Below, piece after piece: positions 1 through 5,171 of a stretch of 8,481 bases of DNA. The translations under genes were made by a program, and so were the position numbers. The notes under the pieces were generated by a model that saw only the letters and a program-made list of their open reading frames with translations, did not search any database and was not told where the DNA came from. This DNA comes from DASVXQ01 sp046727955. GTDB lineage: Bacteria > Actinomycetota > CALGFH01. The first letter of the stretch is position 1, and each line of letters begins with the position of its first letter. Where the stretch lies: positions 1 to 8,481 of the forward strand of contig JBKPDO010000135.1 of assembly GCA_046727955.1 (NCBI GenBank). The letters are read 5' to 3'.

Positions 1-343
1 AGTCCGATTCACCTGCTTCTCATCGATTGCAACCAGCAGCGGCTCGGCCTCAACGCCACCCAGGAAACGTTCCAGCCGCCTTCACCCGACTGTGGGAGCG
101 GTGGGACCGCACCAGCGGCGCCCTGCTGGTCCTCTCGACCGGGCATCCCTCCCAGCGTGTCCGGGAGCTTGCCGAGGCCCTCACGGCCGCGACGTCGCAG
201 ACCTTGACCAGCACGACCTGGTATGTGCACGACCTGCTCGGCTACGCGGCGGACATCGAGACGCCCAGACGGCAGGCCGAGGAGGACTACCAAAGGCTCA
301 GAAGCTGCTCACAGAGTTGCGCGAGGCGATCCAGCGGGCGTGA
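1..343 (+). pseudogene. 3' part of an unrecognised protein, split by two frameshifts
   Basis: Protein-like sequence runs off the left edge but changes frame twice. Frame 1 (bases 1 to about 75) reads SPIHLLLIDCNQQRLGLNA and onward. Frame 3 (about 76-290) reads through LWERWDRTSGALLVLSTGHP, VRELAEALTAAT and WYVHDLLGYAADIETP. Frame 2 (about 291-343) ends KAQKLLTELREAIQRA and stops with TGA at 341-343. Each jump equals one missing base. The pieces join into a continuous soluble protein tail of about 113 residues with a helical, charged C-terminus, whereas the remaining frames look like Arg/Pro-rich noise. I do not recognise the family. Either the gene is decayed or the bases were lost in sequencing. 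No membrane segment or metal motif is visible. Confidence 0.5.
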
Positions 344-591
344 GTCAACCCTGCCCCACCGGCAGTGTTTGCATTGTGCCGGAACGCGCCGACGCATGCT
401 CACCCAGCGCTGACGCGCGGACCAGCGTGCCATGCCGCCGACACGTCGTCCGTCGACGCTCGACGCGCCGGGGAGCCTGGACCTTCTTGCCTTGTTCTAG
501 GACAGCTCACGAACTGGCCTTACCCGGTGGTGCGACCGTCGTGTGCACCCTGAGCGGTTCGGAGCTCAGCGGGCTGTCAAGGGACGAATCG

Positions 592-780
592 ATGAAGAGC
601 GAGGTTAGGATGATCGATCCAGCTTCAGCGGCTGACTGGACCCGAGCGTCGCTCGTGGCGGGGCTTCTTGGAGGTCTTGCCGCCGCCCGCGGATGGGCGC
701 TCTGTAAGGAAGAGCATGAGCCAATCGGTGCCACCGCGCTCAACGAGGATGCCCTCGAAGTGGCGGCCCGGAGGGGCTGA
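592..780 (+). CDS. possible small ORF ahead of the dioxygenase
   Basis: This 62-aa reading frame starts at ATG 592, with AGGGA about 8 bases upstream; a second ATG lies at 610. It ends with TGA at 778-780, one base before the ATG of the next gene, a spacing that would allow coupled translation. The product (MKSEVRMIDPASAADW..., ending EDALEVAARRG) has a short Ala/Leu/Gly-rich centre but no recognisable domain. By my reading about two thirds of its codons end in G or C, lower than the firm genes here. It may simply be leader sequence containing the ribosome site of the downstream gene (GGAGGGG at 770-776). I would not give it a function. Confidence 0.25.
   Translation: MKSEVRMIDPASAADWTRASLVAGLLGGLAAARGWALCKEEHEPIGATALNEDALEVAARRG
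770..776 (+). promoter_or_regulatory. ribosome binding site of the dioxygenase gene
   Basis: GGAGGGG lies five bases before ATG 782 and settles the start codon, which is also the one that gives a complete Tat/lipoprotein signal. Confidence 0.7.
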
Positions 781-781
781 A

Positions 782-1526
782 ATGGACAAACGCTCCAAGA
801 TCAGATCGGCTAGGGTGGTCAGCCGCCGCAACGCGGTCGCACTGCTTGGCAGCGCCGGCCTGGGGATCGTGGCCGCCGCCTGCCGCAAGTCCGCGTCGTC
901 AACCGCCACCACGGCGGGCTCGTCGTCGACGACCGCGGCGTGCGTGCTCCAGCCCGAAGTGACGGAGGGCCCCTACTACCTGGATCTCAACAAGGTCCGC
1001 GGCGACATCACCGAGGGCAGGCCGGGAGCAGCGCTCGACCTACAGCTCACGGTCGTGGACGCTACCCGCTGCACGCCGATCAAGGACCGGCCGTCGACAT
1101 CTGGCACTGCGACGCCGGTGGCATCTACTCCGGGTTCGTCAGGCGAGCGCCGGCGGAGCCGTCGGGCAGACGCAGGCAACCACCGACACGCGGACGTTCC
1201 TGCGGGGCGTCCAGCTCAGCGACGCCAATGGCGCCGCGGCGTTCCGCACGATCTACCCGGGTTGGTATCGAGGCCGCGCGGTCCATATCCACCTCAAGGT
1301 CCACATCGGCGGGGATGTTGTGCACACCGGGCAGCTGTTCTTCGATGACGACCTGACCGACAAGGTCTTCCAGCGCTCGCCCTACTCCACCCATGGAACG
1401 CGGGACACCCGCAACGACACCGACTCCATCTACAACAGCTCTGGCGCGGCCACGTCGGTGCTGGCCGTGACTGCCAGAGGCGACGGCTACACGGGACGGA
1501 TCGCCCTTGGCGTGAAGCAACCCTGA
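782..1526 (+). pseudogene. Tat-exported lipoprotein, intradiol ring-cleavage dioxygenase family (frameshifted)
   Basis: The start is ATG 782 with GGAGGGG five bases upstream. The N-terminus carries a twin-arginine signal (VSRRNAVALLG), a hydrophobic stretch and a lipobox-like AAAC, so export and lipid anchoring are likely. The mature part begins with a Ser/Thr/Ala linker and then CVLQPEVTEGPYYLD, typical of the small extracellular protocatechuate 3,4-dioxygenase-like proteins. The frame then jumps near 1084-1090 (after CTPIK) to AVDIWHCDAGGIYSGF, and again near 1137-1140 to the C-terminal part with YPGWYRGRAVHIHLKV and HTGQLFFDDDL, ending at TGA 1524-1526. Both jumps equal one lost base. The expected iron ligands are present: Tyr (1126-1128), Tyr (1266-1268) and two His (1284-1286, 1290-1292). 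In this family the non-haem Fe(III) centre inserts O2 into catechol-type rings; the real substrate of this branch is not evident. If the indels are real, the gene is dead. Confidence 0.85.
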
Positions 1527-1543
1527 CGCCCAGCGGTAGCGTC
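1525..1543 (+). terminator. weak hairpin at the end of the dioxygenase gene
   Basis: GACGC and GCGTC form a 5-bp stem around a 9-base loop, overlapping the stop codon and followed by a mildly T-rich stretch (GGTTCGGTTTC). It is short and could be chance. Confidence 0.2.
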
Positions 1544-1975
1544 GGTTCGGTTTCAATACTCTCAGGCCCGATGCCTGCCACCCGAAGTGGTCCGGGGAGG
1601 ATTGCTGGCACGATCGGACACCGTGCACGGCATGCCCGACGCACTGCTGAAGGCAAGAGCTCCCCGCGCGATCCGCCGCTGCCTGAAGCGCTTCGTCGGC
1701 CGGCAACTCCTCAAAGCTCCTCGACCACCTGCTGAAGAAGATCGACGAGCTGAACCGCAAGCGTGACAAGGTCGAGGTGACCTGCAGGGCCACGGTCGGC
1801 GAGGTCGGCAACTCCGAGGGGGCACCCTCCCGCTGACGTCGTGGTTTCTTGGCGCGGTTGAGCCCGTACCCAAGATTGACGCTGGAGCCCGTCCCGGTAG
1901 GGACCCCGGGTTGCCGCCCTTTTGAGCGCGAGTCTCAGACTCTTGATCTGCTTACGGGCTCCGCGGGTGGGCGCG
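1527..1975. other. gene-poor stretch with coding scraps before the IS110 relic
   Basis: No intact gene is seen. Two pieces look protein-like on the + strand. Frame 2 around 1605-1715 reads DALLKARAPRAIRRCLKRF and onward. Frame 1 around 1717-1836 reads LLDHLLKKIDELNRKRDKVE and onward to a TGA at 1834-1836. They may be parts of one frame-broken gene or separate debris; I cannot name a family. Bases about 1840-1975 are the leader of the transposase relic. In intact IS110 elements this region can encode the guide (bridge) RNA, but I cannot demonstrate such a fold here. Confidence 0.4.
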
Positions 1976-2256
1976 ATGGATCAGGCGCGCACACGAAGGG
2001 AGTCTGGGTTAGAGATCGTGTACCCGCGGGTCGCCGCGATCGATGTGGGCAAGAAGATCGCGGCGGTGGCGGTCCGCACGCCTGGGGAGCGGCCGGGTCG
2101 GCGCCACCAGCAGTTGTCCCGCTTCCCGACCGCCGATCACCTGGCCTCCTGGGCTGGCCGGTGCCCGGGCAACAACGAGTCGGCCGGCAAGCACCACCGC
2201 GGCAGGACCCGCAAGGGCAACCGTGAGGTCCGCGAGGCACTGGTCGAGGCGGCCTC
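1976..2256 (+). pseudogene. IS110-family transposase relic with internal deletion
   Basis: The reading frame begins at ATG 1976 (MDQARTRRESGLEIVYPRVAAIDVGKK), the usual N-terminus of IS110-type DEDD transposases; the Asp of AIDVGK (2042-2044) matches the first catalytic acidic residue. After about 45 residues the protein jumps directly into the C-terminal Transposase_20 signature: FPTADHLASWAGRCPGNNES, then GKHHRGRTRKGNREVREALV. The roughly 200 residues normally between these blocks, with the rest of the DEDD site and the linker, are absent. The fusion point is near 2100 and the frame stays open across it. Homology fades after EALVEAAS near 2256, so the C-terminal tail is lost too. The frame continues as non-coding-looking sequence to about 2671. 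This is an inactive scar of an insertion sequence, not a working transposase. Confidence 0.85.
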
Positions 2257-2261
2257 CACGC

Positions 2262-2337
2262 TCACGGGCTCGGCGGCTGCTTGCTCGGCGCGGCGTTTGA
2301 GCGCCTGGTTCAGCTGTTGGGTGGTCGTCTCAGCCAC
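2262..2337 (-). pseudogene. possible truncated N-terminus of an unknown gene beside the IS110 relic
   Basis: Read leftward from a GTG at 2335-2337, the minus strand gives about 25 residues that look like a genuine protein start (MAETTTQQLNQALKRRAEQA, then AAEPVS). From about 2262 the frame becomes antisense to the transposase relic and loses protein character. The GTG lies 24 bases after the stop of the DUF5994 gene on the same strand, so it could have been the next gene of that operon, cut off by the IS110 event. I see no strong ribosome site, and no family can be assigned from so short a piece. Confidence 0.25.
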
Positions 2338-2361
2338 AGCCGGCCGCGCGTTGTCGGCTTG

Positions 2362-2940
2362 TCAGGCCTCCAGACGGGTCCCTCCGCTCATTACCGCCGG
2401 TCTGCCACTCTGGCCGTGGAGTAGCGGCGTGGCGCGTCCCTGCGGGCGCCGCGGTGGTGGTATCGGTGTGGTGTCCTCGGCGCCGATGCCGCTGGCCGCG
2501 AGGAGGTCGGCTGGCCGGGCGCTGTTGGTCGCGTCCGCTGCCATCGCCATCGCGGTGGCCGCCCCCATCGGGGTCGCCTTCGGCGGCACCACCAGCAGCA
2601 CGAAGCGATCCCGGGAGGCTCTGGTCACGCCGATCGTGTCGGCGTTCATCGCGCGAAACCAGCCCACGTGAACGCGGCGACCGTCGATGGCAACCTGACG
2701 GGGAGCGCTGTCCCAGGCGTCCGGGTTGAGCGCCACCCGAGTGATCACCCCGAGTGAGGACTCCAGGCCCGCGATGAGGCCGGGCAGCTCGGCCTCCGGG
2801 TCCGGTGAGTGTGGCCACCATCCGCCGTCCAGGGTCCCCCTGCGAGCCAGCGTGGGGTCCAGGCGTAGCCGCAGCGCCGGTGGTGTGGACTGTCCTGTGG
2901 GAGGAACGGCGGTGGTGCGATCGCTGCTGTCTGGCGTCAT
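2362..2940 (-). CDS. DUF5994 family protein
   Basis: 192 aa starting at ATG 2938-2940, with a GGAG-type site about 9 bases upstream. The frame stays open far to the right (to about 3627), but that extension is antisense-like Arg/Pro-rich sequence and the family homology begins only after this Met. Residues about 23-150 carry the actinobacterial DUF5994 pattern: LRLDPTLARRGTLDGGWWP (23-43 region), AELPGLI, LGVITRVALNPDAWDSAPR, VAIDGRRVHVGWF, then LLVVPPKATP followed by an Ala/Met-rich helix (AAATAMAMAAD region). It has no signal peptide or membrane segment, so it is probably cytoplasmic. The family has no known activity that I can cite. The C-terminal 35 or so residues are Pro/Arg-rich and unrelated to the core. 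It is the last intact gene of the minus-strand cluster, 95 bases after the 131-aa gene. Confidence 0.8.
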   Translation of the reverse strand: MTPDSSDRTTAVPPTGQSTPPALRLRLDPTLARRGTLDGGWWPHSPDPEAELPGLIAGLESSLGVITRVALNPDAWDSAPRQVAIDGRRVHVGWFRAMNADTIGVTRASRDRFVLLVVPPKATPMGAATAMAMAADATNSARPADLLAASGIGAEDTTPIPPPRRPQGRATPLLHGQSGRPAVMSGGTRLEA

Positions 2941-3035
2941 GTCATCGGCTCCGTCCTCGGTTCCGATGGAACCGGCCTGTTCGCAACGACGGCGGCTGGC
3001 CAATCGTCGCTGGGTTACGGTCGGGTGGTTGGCGG

Positions 3036-3431
3036 TCAGGCGGCCTGTGCCGGGCTCGGCTGGGTCCTTGCCCAGGTGGCCGGCCAGCGGGCGCCATCCT
3101 CGGCGGCGGGGTCGGTCAGGAACTGCCGGATCGCCCAGGCGGCGGCGCGGTCCAGGTCGTCCTGCCCGTCGCCGCCCAGGCGGTCCAGCGCACCGGCGAC
3201 CTCGGCGGGTGGTCCGGCCAGGACGCCGCCGGGCCAGACGACCACGACCTCGGCGCCGCTTGGGTACAGCGCCCAGCGGCCGTGGCGGCTGCGCGCCGAG
3301 CAGGTCGGGATACCCAGCGGGATGTCGCCGATGCGGCGGGACGCCCCCGAGGTGGCGACCAGGACGTCGGTGATCGCCGTGGGCTGGTCGCTGCTGCGGC
3401 GAAGCCGCCCAGGTTGGTAGCGGATCCCCAT
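3036..3431 (-). CDS. hypothetical protein, 131 aa (second gene of zinc-ribbon module B)
   Basis: The start is ATG 3429-3431 with AGAGGA about 7 bases upstream and the stop at 3036. The protein begins MGIRYQPGRLRRSSDQPTAI, continues with ITDVLVATSGASRRIGDIPL, a GRWALYPSGAEVVVVWPG stretch that looks like beta strands, and an acidic, helical C-terminal part (PPAEVAGALDRLGGDGQDDL, then AAAWAIRQFLTDP). It is probably a small soluble cytoplasmic protein; I recognise no family. It starts 11 bases after the stop of the zinc-ribbon gene on its right, so the two are almost surely co-transcribed. Its first dozen residues match the start of the Pro-rich gene at 3784-4032 (MxIxxxPxRLRRxxD), which also follows a zinc-ribbon gene. 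Confidence 0.65.
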   Translation of the reverse strand: MGIRYQPGRLRRSSDQPTAITDVLVATSGASRRIGDIPLGIPTCSARSRHGRWALYPSGAEVVVVWPGGVLAGPPAEVAGALDRLGGDGQDDLDRAAAWAIRQFLTDPAAEDGARWPATWARTQPSPAQAA

Positions 3432-3442
3432 GGCAGGTCCTC

Positions 3443-3676
3443 TCAGAAAACAGCCGGCCGGTGTCGCGATGTGCGCGTGGAGCTGCGGCGCTGCCAGCCG
3501 GGTGGGCTCCAGCGCCGGGCCAAGGCGAACAGTGCGGGTGCCTGGACCCGCCTGATCGCCCGCTGCTGGCTGCCGGCTTGGGTCCAGCGCGCGCCGCAGC
3601 CGGAGCAGAAGACGAGCGGGTCGACACCGAACATGATGGTGATGGGGGCCGATCCGCACCGCGGGCAGCGTGGCAT
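3443..3676 (-). CDS. small zinc-ribbon protein B, 77 aa
   Basis: The start is ATG 3674-3676, preceded six bases upstream by a strong GGGAGG; a longer version from 3796 lacks such support. The protein starts MPRCPRCGSAPITIMFGVDP and then VFCSGCGARWTQAGSQQ: Cys4, Cys7, Cys24 and Cys27 form a C-x2-C-x16-C-x2-C zinc ribbon occupying the first half. The second half is basic (many Arg) and low in structure. Such ribbons bind nucleic acid or protein partners; the partner here is unknown. Over the first 45 residues it shares about 25 identities with zinc-ribbon protein A (4056-4235), including every Cys and WTQxGSQQ. It lies between the Pro-rich gene (107 bases upstream) and the 131-aa gene (11 bases downstream). 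Confidence 0.75.
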   Translation of the reverse strand: MPRCPRCGSAPITIMFGVDPLVFCSGCGARWTQAGSQQRAIRRVQAPALFALARRWSPPGWQRRSSTRTSRHRPAVF

Positions 3677-3761
3677 GAGAACCTCCCTGGTCGTCTCCGT
3701 GGTTGAGGGTTGGGCGGCTATGGGCGATACCAGCGGCTGACGCGGCCACGCTCCCGAACCT

Positions 3762-3793
3762 GTGCGCCTACCTGGGCGTGTGCCTACCTGGGC
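3762..3793. repeat. 16-bp tandem repeat, two copies
   Basis: GTGCGCCTACCTGGGC (3762-3777) is followed immediately by GTGTGCCTACCTGGGC (3778-3793), differing at one base. The right copy contains the stop codon (3784-3786) of the minus-strand Pro-rich gene, so the repeat straddles that gene's end and probably arose by slippage. Confidence 0.85.
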
Positions 3794-4032
3794 CACAGCG
3801 GCGGCGACAACGGTGCTGGTGGTGCCGGTAGCGGCGGCGGCCAGGGCGGCGGCCAGGGCGGCGGCCAGGGCGACGGCTCCGGCGGCGGCTCCGGCGACAG
3901 CGGGCGGATCGGGGAATCGGGGTCGATCGAGCGGACGGGCCTGAAGAGGGTGTCCCTGGTCGCCAACGGTTGGTGTGGCGGGCGCCGGTCGTTGTCGCGG
4001 CGAAGCCTCGCAGGCGGGTGGTGGATCACCAT
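3784..4032 (-). CDS. hypothetical Pro/Trp-rich protein, 82 aa (second gene of module A)
   Basis: The start is ATG 4030-4032 with AAAGGA about 6 bases upstream and the stop is TAG at 3784-3786. The N-terminus (MVIHHPPARLRRDNDRRPPH) resembles that of the 131-aa gene (MGIRYQPGRLRRSSD), and the nucleotides around both starts are also alike (plus strand GCGGCGAAGCC within 35 bases of each). After about residue 30 the similarity ends and the chain becomes proline-rich, with a perfect PPPW repeat (WPPPWPPPWPPP) from a 12-base tandem repeat, ending in PPAPLSPPLWPR. It is likely disordered and soluble. It follows zinc-ribbon gene A by 23 bases. It may be a degenerate copy of the 131-aa gene whose body was replaced by repeat expansion. 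Confidence is limited because low-complexity DNA can stay open by chance. Confidence 0.5.
   Translation of the reverse strand: MVIHHPPARLRRDNDRRPPHQPLATRDTLFRPVRSIDPDSPIRPLSPEPPPEPSPWPPPWPPPWPPPLPAPPAPLSPPLWPR
3841..3876. repeat. 12-bp tandem repeat, three units
   Basis: CCAGGGCGGCGG occurs at 3841-3852 and 3853-3864 and, with one change (CCAGGGCGACGG), at 3865-3876. On the minus strand it encodes the PPPW repeat of the Pro-rich protein; read forward it would give GGGQ repeats. Confidence 0.9.
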
Positions 4033-4055
4033 GGCGAGTCCTTTCGCCCGGGTTG

Positions 4056-4235
4056 TCAGTCGATGGTGCGCGGCGAGGCTGTCCATGCGGGTTGTCGTTC
4101 TCGGATCCGTTTGATCGTGTGCTGCTGGCTGCCGTCCTGGGTCCATTGCGCGCCGCAGTCGGAGCAGAAGGCGCGCCGGTGGCGGTTGATGACGACGGTG
4201 ATCTGCGCGGACGCGCACAGGGGGCAGCGTGGCAT
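4056..4235 (-). CDS. small zinc-ribbon protein A, 59 aa
   Basis: The start is ATG 4233-4235 with GGAGGAGG five bases upstream; the stop is TGA at 4056-4058. The sequence is MPRCPLCASAQITVVINRHR, then RAFCSDCGAQWTQDGSQQ and a basic tail (TIKRIRERQPAWTASPRTID). Cys4, Cys7, Cys24 and Cys27 form a C-x2-C-x16-C-x2-C zinc ribbon. It is a paralogue of zinc-ribbon protein B (3443-3676), differing mainly in a shorter tail. It is the first gene downstream of the promoter at 4338-4366, leaving a leader of about 95 bases. A single ribbon with a short basic tail suggests a nucleic-acid- or protein-binding accessory factor, but this is inference. The Pro-rich gene follows 23 bases later. Confidence 0.75.
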   Translation of the reverse strand: MPRCPLCASAQITVVINRHRRAFCSDCGAQWTQDGSQQHTIKRIRERQPAWTASPRTID

Positions 4236-4318
4236 CGGACCTCCTCCTGGATGGGCCGGTGAGCGGGTCAGTCACGACGAGGGGCGGGCGCTTCGTTGTC
4301 GCCGGTGGTGGACGGGAT

Positions 4319-4333
4319 TCACTTGCTGAGTGA
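4319..4333. promoter_or_regulatory. inverted repeat at the predicted transcript start
   Basis: TCACT (4319-4323) and AGTGA (4329-4333) are inverted around five bases, covering the expected start point (about 4331) of the minus-strand transcript. The arms share the CACT/AGTG core with the operators at 4350-4390, so this may be a further weak operator half-site pair or a short leader hairpin. Confidence 0.3.
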
Positions 4334-4337
4334 GCCC

Positions 4338-4366
4338 ACTCTATGGTAAACAGTGTTCACTGTCAA
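4338..4366 (-). promoter_or_regulatory. sigma-70-type promoter of the zinc-ribbon/DUF5994 operon
   Basis: On the minus strand TTGACA (4366-4361, a perfect -35) is followed after exactly 17 bases by TAGAGT (4343-4338, four of six matches to TATAAT). The region is clearly AT-richer than its surroundings. It points towards zinc-ribbon gene A. Confidence 0.65.
4350..4363. promoter_or_regulatory. operator-like palindrome within the promoter
   Basis: ACAGTG-TT-CACTGT is a perfect 6-bp inverted repeat that overlaps the -35 element and fills most of the spacer. This is the position and style of a repressor site, of TetR-like size. No regulator gene is in the window. Confidence 0.6.
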
Positions 4367-4373
4367 GATCAGC

Positions 4374-4390
4374 GTTCATGAACAGTGAAC
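4374..4390. promoter_or_regulatory. second operator-like repeat, upstream of the promoter
   Basis: GTTCATGAAC (4374-4383) is a perfect 10-bp palindrome continued by CAGTGAAC. ACAGTGAAC (4382-4390) is the exact inverse of GTTCACTGT (4355-4363), so the two sites share half-sites and could be bound by the same dimeric regulator, acting on both divergent units. Confidence 0.5.
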
Positions 4391-4481
4391 TGGCGGACGA
4401 GGAGCAGCGAACGCGACCGCCGAAGCAGCGCGCGACTGGCCGGGCGCCGGGCTGGCTCTGGCCAGGCGAAGGAGGTTCCAT

Positions 4482-4766
4482 ATGCCCCCCTACAACCCGC
4501 CCCGCTACCTCCGCCAAGGTGACGAGCTTCCCGACGACTTCGGTACTCGACCGGGCGATACCCTCACCTTCGGCGCCGGCTCCTACATCCGTGCCTTCAA
4601 CGCGGAGGAGTTCCGCCAGTTCACCGACCGGCCCGACGGCATCGTCTACGGTCGCGGCCGGCACACGACCACCCCACTCGACCCGCCAGCAGGGCTGCTG
4701 GCCGAGCGACCCCGGCGACACGGCCTGAACCGTCTCGTGCCCACCGGCTGGCGCCACACGCGTTGA
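4482..4766 (+). CDS. hypothetical protein, 94 aa, divergent from the zinc-ribbon operon
   Basis: The start is ATG 4482 with AAGGAGG six bases upstream, one of the best ribosome sites in the window; the stop is at 4764-4766. The protein is soluble, starting MPPYNPPRYLRQGDELPDDF, then GTRPGDTLTFGAGSYIRAFN, AEEFRQFTDRPDGIVYGRGR, and a Pro/Arg-rich tail ending VPTGWRHTR. There is no Cys, no signal peptide and no membrane segment, and I recognise no family. The centre could form a small beta-rich fold, the tail is probably flexible. Its start lies about 90 bases from the operator repeats at 4374-4390, so it may share their control. No convincing -35/-10 pair was found for it. Confidence 0.7.
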   Translation: MPPYNPPRYLRQGDELPDDFGTRPGDTLTFGAGSYIRAFNAEEFRQFTDRPDGIVYGRGRHTTTPLDPPAGLLAERPRRHGLNRLVPTGWRHTR

Positions 4767-4887
4767 GGCCTCCCACCGCTTCTGCCGGCGCTCCTGAGCC
4801 TGGAGCGGCCGGCGATCAGCCTGGCCCTCCACGCCGCGGCCAAGGGCGCCTTAGCGGTCGGCGCCGTCGCCGGCCGCGTCGACGAGG

Positions 4888-4909
4888 CGTCCTGCCCTAT
4901 TTCAGGACG
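4888..4909. terminator. hairpin at the end of the small minus-strand ORF
   Basis: CGTCCTG (4888-4894) and CAGGACG (4903-4909) form a perfect 7-bp stem with an 8-base AT-rich loop (CCCTATTT) that contains the stop codon of the ORF at 4897-5010. It could end transcription arriving from either side, but there is no T-tract. Confidence 0.4.
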
Positions 4910-5010
4910 TCGACGATCACGTGCTGCGTGGCGGCGGAGTGGACCCAGTCGCCGCGGGATCTGGTCTCCACGATCTTGGAGATCAACCTGACCGTCATAC
5001 CCGCCAGCAT
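4897..5010 (-). CDS. possible small ORF or gene remnant, 37 aa
   Basis: Minus-strand frame starting at ATG 5008-5010 (MLAGMTVRLISKIVETRSRG, then DWVHSAATQHVIVDVLK) and ending with TAG at 4897-4899. Thirty-four of its 37 sense codons end in G or C and the composition is that of a normal soluble protein, unlike the frames around it. The ribosome site is weak; a second ATG lies at 4996-4998. The same frame stays open further right as antisense of the aconitase gene, so this could be the surviving C-terminus of a longer lost gene rather than a complete one. I recognise no family. Confidence 0.3.
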   Translation of the reverse strand: MLAGMTVRLISKIVETRSRGDWVHSAATQHVIVDVLK

Positions 5011-5171
5011 GCGAGCGGGCGGTCGCAGGACACCGCCGAACCCCCGGTGACGGTCCACCCAGGGCGCTGGTGCAAGCCCAAGCCGCTCCCCGTAGCATTC
5101 CTTCGTCGGGCGGCGCGGCCAGGGCGTGAGCCAAGCCCGGCCGCCTTGGTTTCGGGCCGTCTCGGATGCGC

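Noticed and set aside
351..365. Hairpin CTGCC-N5-GGCAG after the first gene tail
   Set aside because: Five base pairs only, common by chance in GC-rich sequence; not strong enough to call a terminator.
625..912. Minus-strand 95-codon frame opposite the start of the dioxygenase
   Set aside because: Overlaps the Tat signal region of a recognised gene in antisense; no family resemblance.
1080..1142. Programmed frameshifting in the dioxygenase gene
   Set aside because: No slippery heptamer or downstream pseudoknot is evident, and two successive shifts in the same direction are implausible as a regulated event.
1840..1975. IS110 bridge RNA
   Set aside because: The position fits, but I cannot identify the expected stem-loops or target-matching loops by eye, and the element is defective; needs a covariance-model search.
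2805..3740. 311-codon + strand frame across the zinc-ribbon operon
   Set aside because: Antisense to two genes with good ribosome sites and a zinc-ribbon motif; no recognisable domain itself.
3710..4114. Gly-rich (GGGQ repeat) + strand frame
   Set aside because: The opposite strand has a ribosome site, operon spacing and paralogy with the 131-aa gene; the Gly-rich frame crosses zinc-ribbon gene A in antisense and has no clear ribosome site.
4433..4470. CTGGCC...GGCCAG inverted repeat upstream of the 94-aa gene
   Set aside because: Six-bp arms with a long G/C-rich loop; no sign it is more than chance.
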